From contig OX388348.1 of the NCBI GenBank assembly GCA_947579665.1, positions 16,926,001-16,990,000 of the forward strand: a stretch of 64,000 nt of DNA. The letters run 5' to 3'. The notes under the pieces were generated by a model, which saw only the letters and a list, made by a program, of their open reading frames with translations, did no database searches and had not been told where the DNA came from. Position numbers and translations under genes: made by a program. Shown piece by piece: positions 12,561 through 25,739 of this stretch. This DNA is from Sympetrum striolatum (taxonomy: Eukaryota > Arthropoda > Insecta > Odonata > Libellulidae). The stretch's first letter is position 1. Every line of letters starts with the position of its first letter.

Positions 12561-14269
12561 AGGGGACAATGTGATTTCTTTTAATGGTTAATTCGAATGC
12601 TAAATGGCTAGGCTGATCATAGCACTTGATAATAGGCCACTTCCCAGGAATAACAGGGCTATTCTACGCAATATTTTACGGAAGTAGTTTCTGTTTCCGG
12701 TATTTATTTGTTTATTCATTCATTACGGACGAAGTCCAGTTATAATGATTGGAGATATTTAGAAGTAATAATAATAATATAATTAATTAATATAAAATAA
12801 CATACTTATGTCATTCTTATGACAATACATCTTGTTTACCTAAACATATGCATATATCACAATTAATGTTTACTTCTAAATAAATTAAGAACCATTAAGT
12901 TTGAAACATATGCAATACATAACTGGGTTATTATGAGATTTATCTCAACCAAAAATAGACTACAATTTTGAATCCTTAACATTGATTTGCTTGAATTCTT
13001 CGTTAATTGACTCTGTGACATACTTTAATTCAGTTTTTCGATCTAAACACTTTTCGGTGTTTTTCTTTTAGTCCCTTTTTAGTTATCAGAACATCTTCTA
13101 TTGCGTTGACTGAGAAGAACTCAGTTTTAATCGAGAGTCATTCAAATCAGGCTAAATGTAAGAATGATGAAGCGTGGCCCAAAACTTTTCCAAACTGGAA
13201 AATATCTGACGATGATGAAAAATTTGAAAATTAGGTTATTAATGTCTTCTTATTCAGTATTAGAAACAAATCTTAAATACATGAAAATAGACAGAAAGCG
13301 TAAAATAAAGTATTCAATAAAGTGAGCTCTATACCGTGTAATATAAAAGGAAGTACAGTAATACCTTGTTGACACGAACTAAAAGGAGCTGCATGATTAA
13401 GGTTTAGCAAAATCTCGTTTAATGTCTCTGTATGATGGATGGCAATCTTCCAATTACAGCTTATTATTGTTCTACTCCATTACCAATATTAATATTTCTT
13501 ACTTCTTCCCGCCTTTCATAATTTATTTGACGGCTTTATAGACGTGAAAAGAATATTATGCTGTACGCTATTACAGTAGAGACGGTCAGTTTAGTTTATG
13601 CGGACAATTCTCAATGCAGGACCGAGATGTGTGATTAAGATTCGCATCATCGATTTTTTTACTAAACGAATAAATCGTTATGAGACAATGAATCTCTGCT
13701 GGAGCCCCATCTGGGGTTTGTTTTCTGGATAGAGTTGGTTTAATACGAGTTGCATGAACATTTAAATTATAAAAAGTTTACAGTGTACATCAAGTACTAA
13801 AAATAAATTCTATGGTATTAGGCCGGACTTCGTGGAAACCTGAGTATGGCGTTAGTTGAAACCAGTCGTTTTTTATAATAAATAATATTGTATGGAAATT
13901 ACGAAGTGCTTTACTCATTTCTTAAGTACTAAGAAATTGATAGGGAATATAAGGAGAAATTCTATTCGAATTGGTATGAGACATTATCCCCCAGTTTTTT
14001 CTCAACTAATATATTATTGTTGACTGTTTCTCGCAACCCGGAGGTTTTACTCGACATAACATTAAAATAGCTTAAAAGATGCATATATTGAATATTTATT
14101 GTTCATACGCACATTTCAAGTAGTATTCATGGGATTTAAGCTGATAACAAAAACCTTTTCGTTTGAGTAGATACCTATTTTACATCTTCAGTTTACTTAC
14201 TATTGCCTGTAATGTATTTATCCCGCAGGCCGGTAGGTACCTCACCCGCTCTGACATAAGCTGCTAAGA
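12561..14269. other. AT-rich DNA, nothing recognised
   Basis: No supported gene or RNA. A short TTTATTTGTTTATTCATTCA tract near 12700 could be a retroelement tail read from the other strand, but nothing upstream confirms this. Confidence 0.4.
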
Positions 14270-14360
14270 GTTTGCAGGTAGGAATGGGGTAAACTAGGCA
14301 GAATGAGTAGTGTGGTAGTTCGCCCTTACTTTCCTCACTGAGCCAGAATGCTATAAGCGG
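14270..14360 (+). repeat. Dispersed repeat, copy 1 (unknown family)
   Basis: This segment is clearly related to 26455-26555. Shared blocks include CAGAATGAGTAG, a TAGTT...CTTAC block and a CTGAGCCAG block in the same order and spacing. The family was not identified. Confidence 0.6.
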
Positions 14361-17300
14361 AACATGCCCACGTAAGTGAAGCGCAGTGAGTCTACGAGTA
14401 ACACTTTTCTTGTCAGTTCATAAGGATAGACCTTGACCAGTGCAATTATCCTCTCATACCTCAGAAGCTTTCACTTCATCACAGCCAAGATCAATACCGT
14501 GGCAAAAGTATATGAAAGATACATTTTTCTTTGTCTAGTATTAAATGGGAAATTAATGTATTCCATTCATCAGTATATGGTAGCAGGAGCACTTATTACT
14601 TACTGCGCAATATAAAGAACTATTCTCTCTTTATTACAATTACTGCTTAAATTCGTTACTTTCCTCGAACTTACCCACTACAATGAGGCAGGCCAGTGGG
14701 TTAGAAACCGCTTATCAAAAGGAAGAGAGCTCGATCAAAGAGAGGACTGAAGGGAAATTACAGGGTATAGGGACGATGGGTTATAAAGGGTTCCGGCTGA
14801 TAAACGAGCTTAGGGAGTGTGAAGAGTATCATTAGCCACTCAAAAAAGGAACAGAGAAAAGGAATGTAATAAGGGTTTATTGGTTTTGGGACAGCGAAAT
14901 TTCATCTCATGGTTTAGTTTTGATAACAGTCAGCTTGGTTCGCTGGCGTCGGAAAAAATCTGAGAATTCGGCGTCCAGATTTTTTGGCTGGAGCATAAAT
15001 GAAAAAAGAGATTGGTTACATGGGATAAGGAATTTTGTAAGGATTTAATGATGTGGATAGGAATGTTAGGGTAATGGAGAGCTCGCCTAAACAAGCAGAG
15101 ATGCTCCTACGGAAATGACAGAATTTTCTTTATGATGATACATCTTGAAAATTTTTTGTTGTTGATGTTATTTAAATATGGGATTGCAATTAGGAAATAT
15201 GGCCAGATGGTAATCATTATAAGGGAAAGTAGCGTACAACTCCAAAACTTTTCAAAGGCAGCGTATCAATTTTTATTATTTCATTAATTTTATTGTCAGC
15301 GTATTCAGTATTTTATTTACAGCGTAATTTATACAAAAATCACTTCATATGATCAGAACTATAAAAACTATCGAATTGAACACTGTTAATGAACGCAAAA
15401 ATGTTCATAGAAATTTTATAACTACGTAAGTTTAAATTTATGGAAGGCAATTAAAATGTTATTCTCGGCTACATAATATCTGTGCTAGATGAAATTACGT
15501 TTAGCTCCTTTGGGGGCGTTCGAAAATCAACTACGCATTTGCATTTAAATAAACGTCCAAAGCATATGTATATTTCCATGTAATTTACTTGTATCTCACC
15601 CAAATATGATTATAAATTTACATGTATTTCTGTATGAGAAATGTTATAATTACTCTCAGATTACTTTTGATTCATTGAAAATTGATCAAATCCTTTGACG
15701 GGTTTATTTGAACCTGTTAATGATGGCGATATATTTTTTTATGCACATCGTTTCAAAGGATGATGATCCATTAAATTAAAGCTGTAATTTTCTACAGAGT
15801 ATAAAAGCCAGAAGGAGAAAGCTTTCAATAATTTTCCCATCATCTCACGTTAATGTTACGTACATAGCAGATTGCATTACGAAGGATGATCTAGGGTTAT
15901 GGTTGGTGAGTCCCTTGAGAAGAAGGTATAATCAACGCGTTCTACACGGACCATGATTTGTGAAACATCGATTTATTGCACCTGCGTCCAATCATCACCA
16001 CACTATGGGCCATATTTCATTTCTCCTACTATTGCGCAGGCAATGAGAGTAGGCACTCATTCGTTTGACCTTTATTAGTGAGCTAGTTTCAAGTGGAGTG
16101 CAGTGATATAGTTAGTGGTTGTCATTAGAAAAAATAACGAAATAATTAAATGACTACGCATTTTAAGATCTTGAAGGAATATAATACGATGTTGTAGAAG
16201 AGCTGTCGGTGTAGTAGATACACAGAATTATAAGAATGCGTTAATCTACTAATATATTATTTATAACACGATACGTTACTATTGTAACATTTGTTTTGTT
16301 CATCATTTGTAATTAAATTTCAATTTACTTCATCGTTTTTAATTTTACTCGGCATTTGCCAAATTCCTGCAAAATCTGATGATAGAACTATGTATGAAAC
16401 ATCACTTGGGATATATAAATGAATATTGGATAAAAATTGATGTATTACGCGTAAGTATTTTTTAAGGAATATAATAATAAATTTGTAAATAAAAGTACAT
16501 TTTATAAATGTGAATTCTCAAGCAAAACACTGGATTTATAATAAGCAGTGCAATTGACTGAGGGAAAAAACAGTTTAATCACACACAAATCTCAGCTACT
16601 ATCGAACAAGACTGTAGTATAGTATATGCTCAAGTTTGATTTTGATTATCACATAATTTTAGGCGCTGAAATATAAATATACTACACTTATTTGTTTAAA
16701 AAAATAGCGATGAATACGAAAAATGTATATTTTTACCATTCTTTGTTTATAATAACTATCTTTGGCACATGCAATAAGGGTTGAATATCTTTCTAGGAAG
16801 TGCTACGTAGAGCATAAAGATAATAACTCAAAAATATAACACTGAATGAAACGGTTATATTTCATCAAAAAGTTAAAGAATTCTTCCCTTTAATTTATAT
16901 GTTACTCATCTTTATTTCTGCTAATCCCGTTGAGATATAAAAATACTTTCACTTCTTTCTACATGTTTGAGTATAAACAGTGAAAGGGGAATGAGGTGAA
17001 ATATTTTCGTGCTAGATTTAATATCGATGGGTAAACAAATAAACAAGGCTGTTGCCATAAAAATTTGAGACTCATAAAATAAATAAATATAAAAAAGATG
17101 GTTGATAGTTTCAGTCTAAAATATTATGATATACATTGGCATTCTCGATGCAATTTTCATCATATTTATATCCATTGTAACTTTTTATCATCATAGATCT
17201 ATAATGGATAGGGAGTAAGAATTGTTTATCTGATTATCTTTTAATATAGGCAATCTTTCTGGAATGCTTATGAATAAATGAAATATATCGATAAACATTA

Positions 17301-19831
17301 CCTCGTAGAACGTGTATTTATTCATTTTTCTTCACAGCATGCTATATATAGTCAATCACTATGCGAAAGGATGAAATTATTACATTTACGCACATAAAAA
17401 AAACTTAGGTTACTTTATGATGTTATTATTTTTTTCTCCTTCACTTCTATCGTGTATATTATGATATGTTGTTAATTTAATTATGAAGTAAGTACATACG
17501 TTTTCTGGCCAAAGAAATGTATTCCTGCATAACCGTCTGTGGGCGAGCTTGAATTCTTTGTCTAGATTTTTCATATTTATCAATAATAGAACTATTTCTG
17601 GTTGTATCTGAAATTTTAACATGCTATCATATCATACATTTTATATTTAAACTAATCTTGCTTTTTATGTGGAATATATATTACCTTTTTAGTCTATTAA
17701 TATCATGTGATTGACAATATTCTTGGATAGAAAACTACAATCTTAAATTCGATGCGAGAATAAGTCCATCAATAATTAAAATCAGGTTTACTTTATTATT
17801 AATTGTAATAGCGATCTTTGGAGAAAAGAGAGTTTAAATTCATTTTTAATTGTAGCTAAATCAAAACTGGGAGTAACTAAGGAAAACATGTGACAAACTA
17901 GAATCTAGATCCGCATAATTTTTCCCAAGTCTTCTCCTGCCCTTCCCCACCAATTTTAGTAATTCCCTGAGAAACGTCGATCTCTCGAAATATTTCTCCG
18001 CTCGAAGACCATTAAAACTTGAGTGATTGGAATTCTAGTCGCCCAGACATACCCGCGCGGGATTAAGTAAAAAAACGCTTCATTGCTTATTTCCGAGTTC
18101 CAATCGAAATAACTGCAGAGCAATAAAATCTTATCACTTGAAAAATGAATTCGCCTTCATTAAGAGTAATTTCTCCGCTTCCCAGTTAAATGGGGATGCC
18201 GGGAACGAATTTCTTTTGCGAAATTCCGTCCATTTCATTTCGTATTCGAATCTTGCCAAATTGGAAATGTAGATATTGCCCCGGAAATCCTTTGTCGCTT
18301 CTTTATAAGCAGTATTCTAACTCGGCGAAATATCGAGAATTTTCTTTGCAACAGAAGCATTAATTAAGGAATGTAAAAACGAGTAGCTTTTTTTAGGAGT
18401 TGCGATTAATTGTTGAGAATTTTATAGAGGCTAAAAATGCTGTTTAGATGAAGTTCTAAAATCAATCTCTCAATCTAAGGCAAAAATTCAAGAAGAAAGT
18501 CAATTTTCTAGTGAATCAAGGAAATATCTTTCCGAAATTTTTATCTTCCTGGGATTTATGATGAATAGCGGTTTAATTAGCGAAAAGCATAAAATATGTC
18601 ACTGTGGAAATTCTTGGTGGAATGATTTTAGTAAAAATATTATCCATTATATATATATAATATATCCATTTTATAGTAAGTTAAGATAAAAATAATATAG
18701 TTGCGGTTGAATTAAGAGCTGTTTTTTTAAATATGTCAGTGAAGCCAAGCTCAGTTAACAGCATAGCGTGAATATAAAAATATTCGCTGATAATTGAAGT
18801 GATTTTTTTTCTACAGGCATTACGAAACATGAATTTCAAGTAATTAATGTTTTAATTTTAATAAATTCCAAAACAAAATTTGCTGCAAACCCACCAGTTT
18901 GCTTAAAGATACATATAGACGCATAAAAATCATGGTAATAATTTAGTATCTAGAATTTAAATTGGTCTAATTTCAGTCACATTAGGCTTTAGTCTCTCCT
19001 GATTATTGAAATTTGGTACCTCAAGGGCCTGCTTTTCGAAGCCTATCATTACCATTTTCAAGACGTTTATTAAACGCGTGAAGTTTTAAAAAGAAAAAAT
19101 TCTATTCATGAAGTTTTAAAATTTAATTCATGAAATGCTTAATAGCTCCTAGTGTTTCCTATTAAATTACTTCTAATACATGCTAAACAACGTTTACTCA
19201 GATTCGGTCATTAAATAATATGAATATAGGTAACGAAATTGATGTGTAGTATAGAAGTAGAAACGCTTCATACAAATAATTAATGGTATTTTAAATTTCG
19301 AAAAGATATTTTGTCAGGTCAGCGAACAATTTTAGAACTTCTATCATGGTATTCAAATTATTAAAACTCTGGAGTATAAAATTTTTCTTTTGCCCTAGGC
19401 TTTATGCGTTCAAAGAATCCATTAAATTTTATACGAGGTAATACTAAGAAGAATCTTAAATCATATAAATCTCCCTAGAACATGGGGGTGGAATCTCTGA
19501 GATAACAATGGAAAATCTTGGTACCTTTTAAATAGTTCTTCATTTATTTAATTCCAGAAAAGGAATGCTGTCAAAAATAGCCTCACCTGAGATGCATCTA
19601 CTAGGGTAAAATATTAGATAGCTAGTCTCTTAAGTTAGGTCCCCGGTTTGCTTCTCTTCAACTTAACCTATTTACTTAACGTATTTTGTTATAATATTTA
19701 AAAATATTAATTGACAAACGAATAGAAAGAACAGTATCTGCGAAAGATATCCTTATAACTTGAGGTTGATAAATGAGATAAATAACGTTGAATGCTTACA
19801 CCCATAAAAAATCTGATGTGGCCAGCACATG
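14361..19831. other. AT-rich DNA, nothing recognised
   Basis: Long anonymous AT-rich stretch. Only simple A/T runs (for example (AT)n near 18650) and a slightly GC-richer part around 17930-18310 stand out. No gene, RNA or repeat boundaries could be supported. Confidence 0.5.
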
Positions 19832-20612
19832 ACTTTCTCCATATATAAGATGTAAATACTTATCTACGACAGTAATTTCGAACTCTAAACATTATAAATA
19901 ATGTTTTTCGGGACATGTTCGATGAAAAACGATGAAACTGGCCTTTCGCCCATAGAGCCCAGAGCGCCCACAAAGTACATAATCAGCAACTTCCGGTTTA
20001 TCAGTATTTCAGGAATAACTCCTAAACAATCAGTGATACGAAAATATGTTTCATACAAAAGTTATAGTAAATTTTATTTTCTAAAACATTTATAAATAAT
20101 AGTATATACCTAAATATCATATTTACGGAGATATTTTGAAAACCGGAAATGAGCTTTGAAGAATGAATCTCAACTTCCGGTTAACCGAATTACTCCAAAA
20201 ACTAATCAACTCTAAAGACTGTAATAGAAGTACTACATATGAAATTTGGTGTTGATCCGCCAAATAGTTTTCATGTTAGAGTGCCCACAAAGTACATAAT
20301 CATCTTCTTCCGGTTTATCAGTGTTTCACGAATAACTCCTAATCAACCAGTGATACAAAAATATGTTAAATACAAAAGTTATAGTAAATTATATTATCTA
20401 AAACTTTTATAAGTAATACAATATACGTATATATCATATTAATGGAGATATTTTGAAAACCGGAAATGAGCTTTAATGAATAAAGCTCGACTTCCGGTTG
20501 ACCGATTTAATCCAAAAACTAATCAACTCTGACAGCACACACCACTGTACTATATATGAAGTTTGGTGTTGATACGACCAATAATTTTCACGTTAGAGCG
20601 TCCACTATCACA

Positions 20613-20709
<97 letters not shown>

Positions 20710-20838
20710 ACAGACATCATTCCGAAAATGGTCAAAACGTGTTCTAGGGACCCCAAAACATGTATTTCCGTTGAAATCTCGAAGTCGAATTTTTTCATGA
20801 AAACAATACTTTCTCTATACTTCGTATATGGAGAAAGT
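19832..20838. mobile_element. 1-kb element with inverted ends, internal tandem units and (CA)n
   Basis: The outer ends are exact inverted copies: ACTTTCTCCATATA at 19832-19845 and its complement TATATGGAGAAAGT at 20825-20838. Inside are two diverged direct units offset by about 317 bp (CTTCCGGTTTATCAG-type block at 19990 and 20307; CCGGAAATGAGCTTT block at about 20143 and 20461). A (CA)n tract of about 75 bp follows. The right end itself folds into a hairpin (ACTTTCTC-TATAC-TTC-GTATA-...-GAGAAAGT). No transposase frame is present; frames crossing the (CA)n tract are simple-repeat artefacts. It is a non-autonomous element or satellite-like composite of unknown family. Confidence 0.65.
20620..20710. 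repeat. (CA)n microsatellite
   Basis: A nearly pure CA dinucleotide run with rare CATA interruptions at both ends, embedded in the 19832-20838 element. Confidence 0.97.
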
Positions 20839-22770
20839 AAAAAGGGTGGCGAAAAATATTAGTGCGAAAAGAACTTAAAAATTTAACACTTAAATATAAA
20901 AATAGTGGTATAGTGAGAGTTGTCAAACATGAGGTAAGTGGTTATAACAAAGTGGTTCGACCTACTCCAAAAGTTTTTATCAACCCTATTTGTGGCCAAA
21001 ATAAAATATGGTTAGTTAGTTAGTTAGTTTGACCCTTTTTGGCGACCCTTTATATCTGGCGGTAGAATTACACCGGTAAGAGGCACAGGAAACGTAATAA
21101 TACAGCGTTATTCGAGCAGTTTCCATTGAAACAAGTTTATGTTTCCGATTGAATTTAGTATTCTAAATGGCGTCGGGGCAAGAAAATATGGTTGACAATA
21201 GAATTTCACTAAATAAATAATCGTCATAAAAATCCTGAAATGAAATTACACTTGACTCAAAATTGGCAATCAATGTAGTTTAATTAGACAATTTCAATTG
21301 ACTTAGTTTGGCATGATATTTTTAAACGTAATATTTTTAAATAGGGATGCTTCAATAGAGTTAAGAGAGAGTACAGTCAAAAAGTGATAAACTAAGGATT
21401 TTAAATTTTAAACCTATTTACGTAGGAAATCGTGTATTATAAACAAACGAGATGAATACAATCCTTAATTTGTGAATTAATTTAAAATATTTTTTCCTTT
21501 CATTACAATCAATCATCATGTACAAACATACCATTCACAAAAATATATAAAATAAACGTATAACTGTGTGTAGAATGCTTGAGATAGCCAAAAGATTACA
21601 TAATTTAATCTTCTCCAGCTATCTATTGTTAAAATTTACATTCAATAATTGCATAAGAAAGAAATTATATAAAATAAATCACAAAGAAAAGTCCTAACAT
21701 TGGGTTATACCTTTGCATTGTTGACTCGTGATTGACATATAGTTTGATATGAAGAAGAAAAATACATAATTTATATATGAAACAATAATTTTAATCTAGA
21801 AGGTATTTATTATCTAAAGGTATATAAGGCTTTAGTAATGAGGTATGACATTCATTCTATTAAAATGTTTTTTAGGTATTCAAAATAGAAATGTTCTTTT
21901 ACCCAGATTTGAATAATAACCTAATCTGTTCTAGTTAGATTATTTCTTTTATCCAGTAAGTCTCTTATGATTCTTGGGCATAAATTTTAGATCTTAATTA
22001 CTAAATAGAAGAACTGTAACTGGGTTCTACTATTTTTGCAATAAGGTAATGCTGCATTTTTAGAGGTTTTCCCTCTAGTGACATATTTGTAGTGGTTTGT
22101 TTTCTATAGACAGCCTTTTCCCTTCAGAAATTTATCTACATTGTGTGCATACAACTGTCTTAAGGTCAAGACATCAAAATCTTTGAATAAATGTAGCGTA
22201 GGATAAAATTTTGTTTTTTTTTTACAAGTATGTCACTGCTATGTATGCGTTGTTTTAGATTCATGTTAGATATTCCTCTAAAACCCTGTTTTCTCAAGGA
22301 CAATGACTTGAAATGCCCTGTGCGAACTTGGGTTTTTTAGATAAGGATAGGGTTGAATGAAGGCAGGAAGCGAAAGTAACGTGACGACTGTATCTGCTAA
22401 TGCGTAGATGCTGAAGCGAAAAATGTATTCACCACATCGCCTGTGGGCCAACTTGATGTTTTATGGTCGTACAGAGCGCGTTAAATTCCTACTGCCGCTC
22501 TCTATCCACAGTTTAATCCTTAAGCTCACTGCCACTAATTGCCAAACCCTGCCAGACGAAGATAAACCTCGTGCACGTCAACAGGAGCGGAGAATCGTAA
22601 ACCTGGATGTCTTCTGGAATTACTCTGCGCGACGTAGGTGTGCATGTGGGAAAGAGTTATACGTGATAAAAATGTCGAAGGTGATATTATGATTTGGAAT
22701 TTTCTTTCATCTTGTATATACACTATTTTTTATAACTAATGGGTTCAGGCTAAACTTTATGTTAGAGATA
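20839..22770. other. AT-rich DNA with a short TTAG repeat
   Basis: A five-unit TTAG-type run lies at about 21010-21028. It does not match the arthropod telomere unit TTAGG. A 94-codon frame at 22408-22692 has no recognised family. Otherwise nothing is recognised. Confidence 0.45.
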
Positions 22771-22780
22771 GAGATATTAA

Positions 22781-22876
22781 AACCACACAATGACAACTTG
22801 ATAATGCAGGATCGCTGCGAAATCCAGGTCGCCATTATCTAATTTAGTGTTTCAGTAAAGTTGTCATTATGTGGTT
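22781..22876. mobile_element. Fold-back/MITE-like element, about 96 bp
   Basis: Terminal 19-bp inverted repeats (AACCACACAATGACAACTT and its complement, one mismatch) bound the element. Inner blocks GATAATG and CATTATC also pair. TTAA occurs directly outside or overlapping both ends, which could be a TTAA-type target duplication, although this is weak in AT-rich DNA. No coding content. Confidence 0.65.
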
Positions 22877-22880
22877 TAAT

Positions 22881-23565
22881 GTATCTTTTCTTATTCACAT
22901 TCTTCCCGTAGCTTTATTTCACTTTTCAATTTATCAAAATTACGAAGAATTAATAATACAAAAGATTAATTAGAAGTTTTGATGAAAATTGATATTAATT
23001 ATAAATACTTTTGATGCTGGGTATCTTTATGTATTAGAGCAGCAATCCTTGAGAAAGTATTGCCATGAAATTTTCCGCAGTTATTAATTTTTGATATTTT
23101 CTCGCGAAGTTGGATTCGCAGTTAACAAAACGATTTTTATGGTTTTTAAATATTTCAATTTTGAAAATGAGAACAAGAAGCATTCTAGAAGTAGCACAAA
23201 TATGTTAAGTAGGAGAGTTGAGGAAGCGGATTTGGATATATAACTTTATTAAAATATATTTTAGTAATTATTACTACGTTGGATAATAAAGATACAAGAG
23301 ATAGTGCATATTCTTTTTCGTAAGCGTTTGCATGACACAATTCGGGAAAATCAATCAAACGACTCAACTTGCATTGCAGGTATTTATCATTACCGTTTAT
23401 GTTCATCACTTTCGATGTATTAAAATATCGTTGGCAGGTTTATTTGCCTTAAAATCCTTACTCAACGTTTTTCACCTCGTTTTTTGACATCTTTTCCCTC
23501 CCCATGTTAATCTAACATTTTCTAACTTTGTGTTCTCCTCAATTTGTCTCCGTGTATTCTAATGT
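22881..23565. other. AT-rich DNA, nothing recognised
   Basis: No supported feature. Confidence 0.5.
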
Positions 23566-23570
23566 ATGTA

Positions 23571-23647
23571 CAGTCCTGGCCAAATTTAACGCAGCACCAG
23601 CCGTAAGGATCGCTAGGGAGGTGCTGCGTTAATTTTGGCCAGGAGTG
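23571..23647. mobile_element. 77-bp Tc1/mariner-type MITE
   Basis: The element is almost entirely inverted repeat. The 28-bp ends 23571-23598 and 23620-23647 match at 26 of 28 positions, around a 21-bp loop. The ends start CAGTCCTGGCCAAA / CACTCCTGGCCAAA and are flanked on both sides by TA (23569-23570 and 23648-23649), the Tc1/mariner target duplication. CAGT-like starts fit Tc1-type ends. Transcribed, it would give a strong ~77-nt hairpin. Confidence 0.85.
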
Positions 23648-23649
23648 TA

Positions 23650-24389
23650 CTTAATTAAATCTTCAATATTTAATATGTATATTGTGAAGGTAAAATATGA
23701 GGAATTTAATTTATTATTAATCAATTGAATAAATATCAAATTATAATTATAGTATTTAGTATTTTGATAAATATAATGAAATATCGAATTTGCTGTAACG
23801 TAGACTAAAGTCATACGGGAGCGTAATTTTCTGAAAGGAATGCATTCACTACGTAGGCCCTATAATGACTCGTAATATTCTATTTATAAGCTTGTGAAGT
23901 AGAATATAATTTTAAAATATAATGAAAATTCATTGGGAGCACCCAAAAAATACTTAAACATTCCGATAACATGTCTTTGAAGTAACCAGGAGAGGTTACT
24001 TATAGCTTATCCAAGAATGTACTTTAAGTGAATCTTTTTGCTCCAAGTTATCTCACGTATTATCAAAAATTCTCCTCTTGGGAAAAGATTTGATCGCTCG
24101 AGTGCCAACTCTTCGTGGAGTTTGTACTCCATCGACTTAATTGAAGAGACTTGAATGAAAAATTATTCCCTCAAGAGACTCTTAGCTCTCCGCTGAAGAA
24201 TTTCCTCGAGGACGGCGTAAGATACGTGTCTTTCTAATTTCTAATCGTAAACTCTACCCTTGGATGCAGTTCCTAGGAAGAATCTATCTTCCGTGGACGA
24301 TATCTGTTGGTGTTGAAATATATATGCATGTATCTACTTATTTATCCTGCCAGTAGTTCCGGTTTGTTGCAGAGTGAATTCACCATGTA
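23650..24389. other. AT-rich DNA, nothing recognised
   Basis: No supported feature. The part at about 24100-24310 is less AT-rich but uninterpretable. Confidence 0.45.
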
Positions 24390-24960
24390 TTTACTTCACT
24401 AATGGATTAATTTTGCGGAGTAGTGAATCTTTGAAGCAACTCATTCCAGCATCTATGTATCTCATCTTCCTTACAGCCTCTGAAAGGGTCTTTATAACAG
24501 GCAGGACGCATTGTACGGCTACATTCGGCATCTTTAAGTATCTTTCTCTGAATGTATTTAGTAGAAAAATGTATTCTATTCCTTCTTTTTCTACTGAAGA
24601 TTCCCATCTTGTATCATGAAGCATCTGAATAACGTTTTATTATCGTAGCAGCTTCTTGCGGAGAGTATCGCGTTTCGTTGACCTTTTATAATTCTAATAT
24701 AGAGCAAATTTTGGTAAGTTCCCACGCACTACATGCATACTCTAAGTGAGCCTAAACGCGAAGTAACATCGCTCGTGGACTTTTTCTTCGTTCCTAAAGA
24801 CTATTCTCTTGACGAAGCCGAGTTTCTTAAGTATTTATCTACAAATATACGGATGTGGCTACCCCATGTTAGATTATTTGTAAAGGTTAGTCTAAGGTAT
24901 TTCACCAATTCTATTGTTAAAAAGTTCTTCCCTCATAGACTGTAGGAATAATAATTAACA
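24390..24960 (-). pseudogene. Degenerate LINE reverse transcriptase C-terminal fragment
   Basis: On the minus strand, broken frames carry in order the typical LINE RT thumb/C-terminal motifs. These are YLRLTFTNNLTWGSHI (family form: YLGVTxTSDLTWxxHI), then AHLEYACSAWELT (family form: RPxLEYASSVWxP), then MLHDTRWESS (family form: MLxxLGWxSL) followed by basic residues. The motifs lie in different frames and are broken by stops and frameshifts, so the copy is old. The motif set resembles the CR1/L2/jockey-like group, and is different from the LINE at 1154-2035. The catalytic YxDD part is absent. The motif match is by eye, so the clade is tentative. Confidence 0.72.
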
Positions 24961-25185
24961 ATAGATTTTCTTTCTAAGAGGTTAGCAACTGAATATTCGT
25001 CAACATCTACATATCGTCATCTATATACAGTCCTCTTTCCAATGCCAAAAAATGTAAAACGTTTTTAAAAATATGCTTAAATCTATTTGTACTTTTTAAA
25101 TTTTCATAATGTTAATTATTGTTATATTAATGTTATATTATCTATTTTGTAAATAATTATAATATTAATGTTATATTATCTACTG
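24961..25185. other. AT-rich DNA with a 37-bp tandem duplication
   Basis: A block containing ATTAATGTTATATTATCTA occurs twice, about 37 bp apart (about 25125 and 25162). Nothing else is recognised. Confidence 0.5.
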
Positions 25186-25189
25186 TGTA

Positions 25190-25362
25190 TGTGTATTTGA
25201 AAGTAATTCATTGCCTGCGAGAGGTTTTTGCAGGGGTTTTCCTCCCGTCTTTCGGCAAATGCCAGGCATTCCTTTGTAATATAGTATTTTCCCCTCCACC
25301 ACTGCCACCAGTCCTGGTGGCCTAATCGCAGCGTCATTTGAAAATAAATAAATAAATTTACT
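25190..25362 (+). repeat. Retroelement 3' end with (AAAT)n tail
   Basis: A GC-richer block ends in GCGTCATTTGAAAATAAATA-type tail repeats at about 25340-25358, the usual look of a LINE or SINE 3' end on the plus strand. The opposite strand has a short open frame with residues such as WWQWWRGKYYITKECLAFA. I do not recognise it, and it may be part of a mobile element coding region. The family is unknown. Confidence 0.45.
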
Positions 25363-25365
25363 ATT

Positions 25366-25739
25366 ATTCCCTGCAAAACTCCTTTCTACATGTGGCAGGG
25401 GGTATAAACATCAGTTATTTGTACTTCTTTACCCTGTTAATGTCGCATATCGTTATCAGAAAGTATGCATTTCTAAAACCACCCTTGCTAGCATCTGTAT
25501 CTCTTAATTTACGTTCATTATCAGATCGGTCGAGGTATCAGGGGCCTAGCTTCTAATCACCTGTCTTCCCTAACTATTTTAGCCTACGTATGAGAGCATT
25601 ATTGTATTGCATCTTTTTATCGTAGCATTTTCTGACAGAACGTAAAACATCTGTCTACATTAAGGTTTAATTGCGAGTGATTGCACTCACTTCTTAATTA
25701 TATCAAACTCTTTGGACAGGGTGAATTTGTCGTCTCTCC
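25366..25739. other. Nothing recognised
   Basis: Anonymous AT-rich sequence. Confidence 0.5.

Noticed and set aside
20550..20862. Open frames on both strands across 20550-20862
   Set aside because: They are translations of the (CA)n repeat (Thr-His or Cys-Val runs), not genes.
21009..21029. Telomere-like repeat
   Set aside because: The unit is TTAG, not the arthropod TTAGG, and only about five units occur.
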